Source of the DNA: RPQJ01 sp963712815
GTDB lineage: Bacteria; Pseudomonadota; Gammaproteobacteria; Steroidobacterales; Steroidobacteraceae
NCBI GenBank assembly: GCA_963712815.1
Contig: CAVQJL010000012.1
Span: 959,570 to 1,023,569, forward strand
Direction: 5' to 3'
Length of the DNA stretch: 64,000 nucleotides
The notes under the pieces were generated by a model, which saw only the letters and a list, made by a program, of their open reading frames with translations, was not told the origin of the DNA and searched no databases. Shown piece after piece: positions 57,857 through 64,000 of the stretch. The position numbers and the translations under genes are program-made. Within the stretch, counting starts at the first letter, position 1, and every line of letters starts with the position of its first letter.

Positions 57857-59711
57857 GTGCGCCACCCGAACCCGCGAGGCGCGTCCGACGCCTCGGGCCT
57901 CGAGGACACGCCGGCGCTGCGCGATGCGCTCCTGACGCTGGCCCGGGAAGCGGGCCGCGACGAGCGGGCGGTGCTTCGCGAGGCCCGCCGCTACCTCGAC
58001 GAGCTGCGCACCTCGCACGACCGCCGCATCCATCGCCTGTGGGTGCGGGCGGGCCGGGCACTGATCGGCGCCGGCTACGCCGGCATCGACTACGACCTGG
58101 CGCAGGTCGAGCGCGTCCGCGCCGTGCTCGCCGCATCGCCCGCGGTCGTGCTGTCGAGCCACAGGTCGTACCTCGACGGCGGGGCCCTCACCGTCGGCTT
58201 CCACGACCACGGCCTGCCACCGCTCACCGTGTTCGGCGGCATCAACATGGCGTTCTGGCCGCTCGGTGCGCTGTGGCGACGCAACGGAATGGTGTTCATC
58301 CGTCGCGGCGAGCGAGGATCCCGTCTACCGCTGCACGCTGCGACACTGGCTCGCGCACCTCGTCGAGCCAGCGCCGTCCGCTGCAGTGGTTCATCGAGGG
58401 CACGCGCTCGCGTACCGGCAAGCTCGGCCCGCCGCGGCTCGGGCTGCTCGCCTACCTCGTCGATGCCTAGCGCGAGGGACGCATCGACGACCTGCAGCTG
58501 CTGCCGGTCGCCGTGTGCTACGACCAGCTGCAGGAGGTCGCCGAGTACGCCGGCGAGGCGCGAGGCGTCGCCAAGACGGCCGAGTCGCTCGGCTGGCTGC
58601 TGCGCTTCGTACGTGCCCAGCGCGGACGCTTCGGCCGCGTTTACGTGCGCTTCGGCGCGCCCGTGTCGCTGCGCGAGTCGCTCGGACCGCCTCGAAGCGC
58701 GCAGGCGCGGCCGCCCGCGCGAGCGTCGCCTCGAGCTGCAGAAGCTCGCCTTCGAGGTCGCCTGCCGCATCAACGACGCCACGCCGATCACCGGCGCCGC
58801 CCTGGTCACGCTCGCGCTGCTGGGCGCGCGGGGCCGCGCACTCACGCTCGCGCAGATCGGCGGGTCCGTGCAGGGCTACCTCGACTTCGCGGACCGCCGC
58901 TCGCTGCCGCTCGCTCCGACGGCACGGCTCGACTCCGACACCGCGGTCGACCGCCGTCCTCGACGGTCTCGTCGCCCAGGGCGTCGTCCAGGCTGCATCG
59001 CGACGGCCGCGAGGCCGTGTTCGGCGTCGCGCCGGGACAGCACCTCGCAGCGGCCTGCTACCGCAACTCCATCGCGCACTTCTTCCTGCTCGGCGCGATC
59101 GCGGAAATCGCGCTGCTCGAGGCAGCGGATCAGCGCCGCCGCGCAGCGAATCGAGGCCTTCGACGCGTCGGCGCTCGAGCTTCGCGACCTGCTCAAGTTC
59201 GATTTCTTCTTCCGCGAGCGCGAACCGTTCCTCGCGGCCGCGCGCGCCGAGCTCGACCGGCTCGCGCCGGACTGGCGCGGAACGGCTCGCGGCAGGACCC
59301 GACGGCGTGCGAGCGCTGCTCGACTGCTGCCGACGCTCAGCTCCGACATGCTGCTGCGGCCGTTCTTCGAGGCCTACGCGATCGCAGCCGATGCGCTCGT
59401 GGCGCACGGTGCGGCGAGTGCGCCCGAGCCGCGAGGGCTGGCTCGACGAGTGCATGGGCCTCGGCCGGCAGTACGAGCTGCAGCGGCGGCTCGGCCACCC
59501 GGAGTCGGTGTCGCGCCACCTGTTCGCGACGGGACTCGAACTCGCCCGACACCGCGGCCTGTGCGAAGCCGGCGAGACGGCGCCGCGTCGCGATCCGCGT
59601 TCGCGGAGCAGTTGCGCGTGGTGCTGCGTCGACTCGATGTCGTCCATGCGATCGCGGTGCGTCGCGTCGAGGCCGCGCTTGCAGGCCGGTCCGGCGCCGA
59701 CTCAGCGGTGA
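57857..59711 (+). pseudogene. PlsB-like glycerol-3-phosphate acyltransferase, broken by many frameshifts and one stop
   Basis: Pieces in all three plus frames are collinear with a PlsB-type acyltransferase: VVLSSHRSYLDGGALT (HX4D), FGGINMAFWPLG, RRNGMVFIRR, WFIEGTRSRTGKLGPPR, LLPVAVCYDQLQE, RFGRVYVRFGAPVSLRESLG, then the C-terminal part LQKLAFEVACRINDATPIT, LRDLLKFDFFFREREPFL and MGLGRQYELQRRLGHPE. I count about ten frame changes, plus a TAG at 58468-58470 where TAC would read DAYREG. The gene starts at GTG 57857, five bases after cbbR. The damage density rises toward the join at 59.9 kb and looks like unpolished sequence rather than decay. Confidence 0.75.
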
Positions 59712-59914
59712 AGCTCGATCCAGACCTCGAGGTCGGCGATCACGCGGTCGCGCTCCGGCTCGTTGTAGATCTCGTGGAACAGGCCTTCGTAGGTCCGGAT
59801 GGCCCGCATCTTCGGCTGGCCGAGGGCTCGTAGATCGGACGATTGTCGTCTAGGGCACGAGGCTGTCGGCCGTACCGTGCTGCACCAGCACCGGAATGCG
59901 CAGCTGGTACATTG
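59702..59914 (-). pseudogene. C-terminal fragment of an alpha/beta-hydrolase (lysophospholipase/monoglyceride lipase-like)
   Basis: The minus strand carries MYQLRIPVLVQHGTADSLVP near 59,855-59,912, then one frame over LGQPKMRAIRTYEGLFHEIYNEPERDRVIADLEVWIELHR to the stop at 59702. QHGTADSLVP and TYEGLFHEIYNEPERDRV hold the catalytic Asp and His of monoglyceride lipase-like hydrolases. The N-terminal two-thirds are absent because the bacterial DNA ends here. A single-base shift near CTCGTGCCC separates the halves. Confidence 0.75.
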
Positions 59915-59930
59915 CCATTTCAAGGCCTCA
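59905..59930. other. Junction between bacterial and eukaryotic-type DNA
   Basis: Left of about 59,912 the sequence encodes a bacterial hydrolase (G+C near 70%). Right of about 59,925 it is A+T-rich with no bacterial codon pattern. The hydrolase is cut mid-gene and no target duplication, integrase or transposon end marks the break. An assembly chimera is the likeliest explanation. Confidence 0.8.
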
Positions 59931-60585
59931 AAGAGCTGGAGAAAGCTTGAGTGAGTCATTCATACATCTAATTGCTTTTAATAGATGTTTCCAATCTGTC
60001 ATATAGCCAATAGAGCCTGGTTTGATTGTCAGCATAGAAAGGTTCCAGAGAATAGCACAATTTTGCCACCATCTGGCTACTTCCAACCATCAGAACAATG
60101 GTAGTTGCTGCCCCCATTGGTGTTTCTGCAGCATCACACTGCTCCTCTATAAGTAAACTACCATTGCCCCCAGTTGAACAATCAAAATCAGCCCATAGTG
60201 TACTTACAGAAAACTTTGAGGTAGACTAGGCCATCATTTGACCATTGCCAATGCTAGAAAAATGCAATATCTGCACCCTTCTATAGACTCTCACAACTGG
60301 AAGAAGCACCAAGTACTCCACAAGTGTACTGGAAAGAAGGGTCATCAACTTTCAGCACAGCTGAAGGGTTTGTTCTAAGGTGATGGTTGATTTTGCAAAA
60401 GGGTTGATAAGGTTGCCACCATTCCTTTGCTCTGTGGCTCCATTAAATAGCTGTATCTCTGTCTGGCAGGGGGAGCCTGAGGATGACTGGTATATGTCTA
60501 CCCATGTTTTCGAAAATGTAGATTCAGAATCTGGGGCTCTAAATGTTTATTTAAGCATGTTATAAAGCTATTTTACTTGGGTAAA
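59931..60585. other. A+T-rich non-coding stretch, nothing recognised
   Basis: Base composition and simple-sequence patches resemble eukaryotic intergenic DNA. Short frames such as 60380-60565 have no homology, no codon bias and no initiation context. I see no repeat family, RNA gene or splice-supported exon here. Confidence 0.6.
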
Positions 60586-61552
60586 TGTTGGGTGTTAAGG
60601 GTGCTATAGTAGAAAAATACATCCCACAGATTAATTTTGACACTCCACAGATTAACTCATTTTAGGGAATCGGGACTACCAAAATGCTAGTCTTGTCTCT
60701 TTACCTACTCTACCATGTTACTAGGATTCCATTTTTATTGGGATGGGAACAAAATCCCCCAAAATGCAAGCCAAGCTTTCCATTGAGCAAGATAGTATAA
60801 ATTTTGTGGGTGTATATAAGTTATGATACTTGACTGGTGCAATGCCAAAAAGATGATTGCTGTTCATTTTTCAACCATTGCAGCAATTTCAAAGGGTCAC
60901 CATGGGATTCTAGGGCTATTGCGCTACAGGCAAGCCCACTTGTAGGCTAGGGTTGTGTGCCATAGGCATGACCACTTGTAAGCTAGGGTTTTTGTGCCAC
61001 AGGCATGCCATGGGTAGGGTAAGTATCAGTGTTTTTGTTGTCTTGATAGATTGCTGATGTCACACAGAATCTCACGGATGTCTCTTCCTTTCTATGTCCT
61101 CCTCCCTGCTTTTCCTATCTCTTATGCCCCTCTTCATCCTTTGTCTCTGTTGCTTTGTTTGATTGTTGTTTGCTGCTCTTTTTGACCCTTTTGTTGCATC
61201 ATTCTTGGGTTCCTCTTGCCTCTCTCTGTTTGCTCTCTGACTTCACTATTTTTTTGGCATGGCTTTTTTCTTTCCTTTGCCCTGCCGTGCCTGCTCATTG
61301 AACATAGATATATTAAAAATTGTATAAAATCGAATACTATTAAGTCAAAAAAGAACTACATAGTAGTAGGAATCTCAATGGAAAGTTTGGCTTGCATTTT
61401 GGGAGATACAGGAATCCCAGAGTGTCGGAAATTGGACAGGAGACAACCACTACCAATTCCTTGCTCAAAGATTCCTCAAAAAAGTTAATCTGTGGGATGT
61501 CATAGTTAATCTGTGGTGAGCCGGTTTCTTGCTATAGCACCCCACACCAACA
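60586..61552. mobile_element. Foldback or MITE-like element with long imperfect terminal inverted repeats
   Basis: The left end TGTTGGGTGTTAAGGGTGC (60586 on) and the reverse complement of the right end TGTTGGTGTGGGGTGCTATAG (to 61552) match, continuing through CATCCCACAGATTAA, CCACAGATTAACT and CCCAAAATGCAAGCCAA. Arms span about 60586-60787 and 61374-61552; the element is about 967 bases. It encodes no transposase, so it would be non-autonomous. I could not identify a clear target-site duplication (flanks GTAAA and AAGGG). Family unassigned. Confidence 0.65.
60921..61019 (+). repeat. Degenerate tandem repeat, about 37-base unit
   Basis: Units at 60921-60956, 60957-60993 and a partial one at 60994-61019 share the pattern GCC(A/T)CAGGCA...CCACTTGTA(A/G)GCTAGGGTT. 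It lies inside the foldback element between its two arms. Confidence 0.6.
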
Positions 61553-62353
61553 AAGGGATAATAGTTTTCACACAAATACTGATTTGCTTATGCTACCAGC
61601 TTTCAAGAGAGCTATGCTCTGGCAACCAGGGAGTTCAACCCCCTGCTTTCAGAAAATGTATGGTTTGCTGGAACTGCGAAGCCAACCACAGGCTTATTAA
61701 TTGCCAGCATTTTCTCTATTGAGTCTGGCATACAAGTATCTGTGCCCACCCTCCTTCTCTCTCCTCATGTGCATGCCTTACCCATACCAGCACACATTGT
61801 CAACCCATGGTATCAGGGCTAGCATTGGTTTTCTCACTAGTTACTGTATATTTTTCCTAGTTATTTTGATGCCCACCACCTGCACGTTCTAGGTTGTGGC
61901 TGACCAGTTACAGGAAGGTTGGCATTCATTATAGAGTTTTCACACAAATATGATTTGTGCTACCAGTTTGTAACCACTTTTTCTCATGCACCACTTCATG
62001 CAAAATGGCACTTTCCAACTCTATCCATGACACCATTTATAATATCCTTTTACTGGCTCCACTCACAAGAGTCATTTGCTCCCCAGTTGATGTCCAACTG
62101 GAAACCCCCAGCCTTGTTCCTTTGGCATTTTCTCACATACATCTGGCAAATGTAGGCTTGGTTCTCCTGCCACCACCAGGCTCTCCTTATGCAAAATGCT
62201 ACCTTGCCATTGACATAACCATCCCCCAACCCCCACCATGCCCTCACAGAACAACCCACCAGTGCCTCCTGGTTTTCCCAACACCTACCTCCAACACACC
62301 CATTGGGTTCATGAGGTGAGTGCTAGGGCCAAATTTTGTGTAGCACATGCTTT
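61553..62353. other. A+T-rich stretch with one dispersed direct repeat, no gene recognised
   Basis: An imperfect direct repeat of about 37 bases (TTTTCACACAAATA..TGATTTG..TGCTACCAG) occurs at 61561-61599 and 61931-61966. The second copy lacks five bases. Short frames in both strands show no similarity to known proteins and no consistent codon use. Confidence 0.5.
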
Positions 62354-62843
62354 TGTTGGGAGAACGGCTTACATGCAAAAGCTGTGAGTAGTTGCAACAC
62401 TGGTGCAAACAAAATAAAGCTGCTCAACTCAGAATGTTACCTCACCTTATCAAATAGAGACTTAACAAATTCAATAACAACAAAGTAGATTATTTTAAAG
62501 AAGTGAGAACAAAGTCTTGTTTACATAATTTTCTCCAAATGAATCATTTTGAGACTCCCATCTGATTTGCTCATAAAAGGCATTACACTTCAATGAGTGT
62601 CCCATTTAACACATAGACATATATAAGACACTGGGGCTTATTCCCAAGACATCTTCTTTTGGCATAAACAATCAAATCACAAGCCATTCACATTCCATTC
62701 ACATTCACTGCAATTCCATCATCAATCACAATTAATCACAAGGCAATCAAAATATATGCCCGTGTATGTCCAAACAAGTCACAGACACATTGACACAAAA
62801 ACATGAAAAATAACTATGGAACAAGTCTTCTATTCCCAACACA
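62354..62843 (-). repeat. Long terminal repeat of a Ty1/copia element
   Basis: The segment begins TGTTGGGA and ends TCCCAACA, an 8-base inverted terminal repeat with the TG...CA ends of LTRs; length 490 bases. It directly follows, on the minus strand, the end of the RNase H domain, as a 3' LTR should. TATATAAG-like sequence inside could be its TATA box. The partner LTR would lie beyond the right edge. CACAGGAGTG next to it may be a weak polypurine tract. Confidence 0.7.
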
Positions 62844-62877
62844 CTCCTGTGATGCAAAGTGTAGTTCACCATGGTGG

Positions 62878-64000
62878 TTAAGAAGGAAGGTTCATAATGA
62901 GATGATGAAACTTCAAAAAGAGTTCACCTTGGAGGGGCTTCATAAAAAAGTCACTGACCATCTCTCTGGTTGGGCAATATTCAATGGAAAGGTCTCCAGC
63001 ACTGATTCTGTTGGTTATAAAGTAATAGTAACAGTTGAGATGTTTAGTCTGCTTGGAGCTGGACTGCATGCCATTCTTCTCAAGTAAAATAGTGCTCTGG
63101 TTATCCTGGTACAAAATAGTATCCAAGGTCTTGTAGTCTTGTACTTCCAAAAATAGATTCATCCACAGTATCTGCAGCATAAAGCACTCATAATAAAGTA
63201 GAGCCACTTTCATGATTCCATAAAGCACATTCAATAGATGCACATATAAAACCAATTCACCCTTAGAGTCCACACTCACATACTTGGAGTAGATCTCAGG
63301 TGCCACTTTGACCATCAGCTTGGCGAGTTTTCTGCGTAGCCTCATCAAAACTTTATTGCTGTTGTCATCAAGTCTTGTCTGAACAAAAGCATTTGGAATA
63401 TTGATAGTAGCAACATCCCATCCTTCTGCTGCATCAATCATAGCCATCAAAAGAACTGACTCAAGAGCAACAGTAGGAGAAGTAGCATCTTCTTTTGTGA
63501 TAGAAGTTTGCTGCTTGCTGCCATCTGTGACCATTCTTCCCTTGATGGAATCATCACATTTTTGCTTCAAAAATAAATGCAATTTGAGTGCTTCTTGGAA
63601 GTCTTCACTCATCATCATCTTTGGGTCCACCAGTTCAAATGTGTCACGGTGATGGAGCTGCTGTAATTCCTTGGAGACAGCTCCAGTTCCATGCTCACCC
63701 CAATGCTTCATACCAGCCTTCATAGAGAGCTGGGTCATCACAATATGTGTTACATGAGCTGCATTAAAATCCAAATGTGCATCAGGATGTTGCACATTCA
63801 CATTGGCCATTTCTTCATAGATCTGGCTGCTTAAAGAAGGGACAAGTCATGCAGGTTTCTTTTTCTGCCACAAGGAACATCTTGGAGCTGCAACTGGGGC
63901 AACCTCCTCCTCCTCTAAGTCTTCTTCCTCTGATACCATTTCAACTTTAATATTGGGTTCAGGTTTGAGATCAATGACTTCACCTTCAAAGGGGTCCAAG
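62878..64000 (-). pseudogene. Ty1/copia retrotransposon pol remnant (reverse transcriptase-RNase H)
   Basis: Minus-strand reading gives copia RT residues (MKAGMKHWGEHGTGAVSKEL, IKGRMVTDGSKQQ, ATSPTVALESVLLMAMIDA, NAFVQTRLDD, LYGIMKVALLYY) and then jumps to RNase H (QDNQSTILLEKNG, KQTKHLNCYYYFITNRI, SIEYCPTREMVSDFFMKPLQG). The block holding the YxDD catalytic aspartates is deleted. A TGA at 63847-63849 breaks the upstream frame, whose acidic residues (EEEDLEEEE) precede the RT. The element is inactive and runs past the right edge. The wording is close to copia families known from diatoms and related algae. Confidence 0.85.

Noticed and set aside
59905..59930. Horizontal insertion of a eukaryotic retrotransposon region into a bacterial chromosome
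   Set aside because: No transposon terminus, target duplication or integrase at the break, and sequence quality collapses just before it; a chimeric contig explains all of this more simply.
60380..60565. Possible short gene in the eukaryotic part
   Set aside because: A 61-codon frame with no homology, no codon bias and no exon signals; expected by chance in A+T-rich DNA.

Overview
The window is a join of two unrelated DNAs. Positions 1 to about 59,910 are dense, very G+C-rich bacterial coding DNA. TonB-dependent receptors, a form I RuBisCO operon, TRAP transport and COG4648/acyl carrier genes suggest a proteobacterium, most likely a gammaproteobacterium; no rRNA or tRNA is present to place it. 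From about 59,910 to 64,000 the DNA is A+T-rich, essentially gene-free and eukaryotic in style, with a decayed Ty1/copia retrotransposon of the kind known from microalgae and other stramenopiles, and a foldback/MITE-like element. The last 2.8 kb of bacterial DNA is full of coding-frame breaks, as expected at a poorly polished contig end. I read the join as an assembly chimera, perhaps of an alga and its associated bacterium.

Layout of the bacterial part. 0-4.4 kb: fatty-acyl/aryl-polyene-like accessory genes (AMP-ligase fragment, acyl carrier protein, acyltransferase, phosphopantetheinyl transferase, COG4648 membrane protein) and a B12-binding radical SAM enzyme. 4.4-13 kb: housekeeping and hypothetical genes (EF-hand protein, lipoprotein, acetoacetate-decarboxylase-like, YhhN, FAD amine oxidase, frameshifted patatin, DOMON-like plus NamZ, S41 protease). 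13-33.4 kb: the central metabolic island. 33.4-35.4 kb: small genes of lower G+C beside an integron attC-like hairpin. 35.5-49.2 kb: a sterol-desaturase/beta-lactamase fusion, P-type ATPase, cardiolipin synthase, NikR, TPM-domain pair, RetSat-like oxidoreductase, 2OG dioxygenase and epimerase. 49.3-57.9 kb: a second P-type ATPase, then a Calvin-cycle operon cbbLSXFP with divergent cbbR.

The metabolic island is the main result. On the minus strand gntR, a PfkB kinase, a LacD-like class I aldolase, a fucose-isomerase-like enzyme and a GH31 glycosidase are followed by a TonB receptor, a TRAP transporter, a phosphatase-like protein and glutathione reductase. On the plus strand run suyA, suyB, comC, slcC, glpD and glpK. 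Together they read as import of a sulfoquinovosyl glycoside, cleavage, isomerisation of sulfoquinovose to sulfofructose, phosphorylation, aldol cleavage to DHAP and sulfolactaldehyde, and then (after oxidation by a dehydrogenase not found here) inversion of (S)- to (R)-sulfolactate by SlcC/ComC and desulfonation by SuyAB to pyruvate and sulfite. GlpK/GlpD would use the glycerol released from sulfoquinovosyl glycerol. The kinase keeps K27, N109 and R138, which I recall as the sulfonate-binding residues of E. coli YihV. A palindrome CTTATATAAG lies both in the gntR/suyA divergent promoter and upstream of the TonB receptor, so the GntR protein probably controls both arms. Sulfoglycolysis and sulfolactate desulfonation are usually described in different organisms; here they appear as one locus. 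All functions are read from sequence and context; none has been tested.
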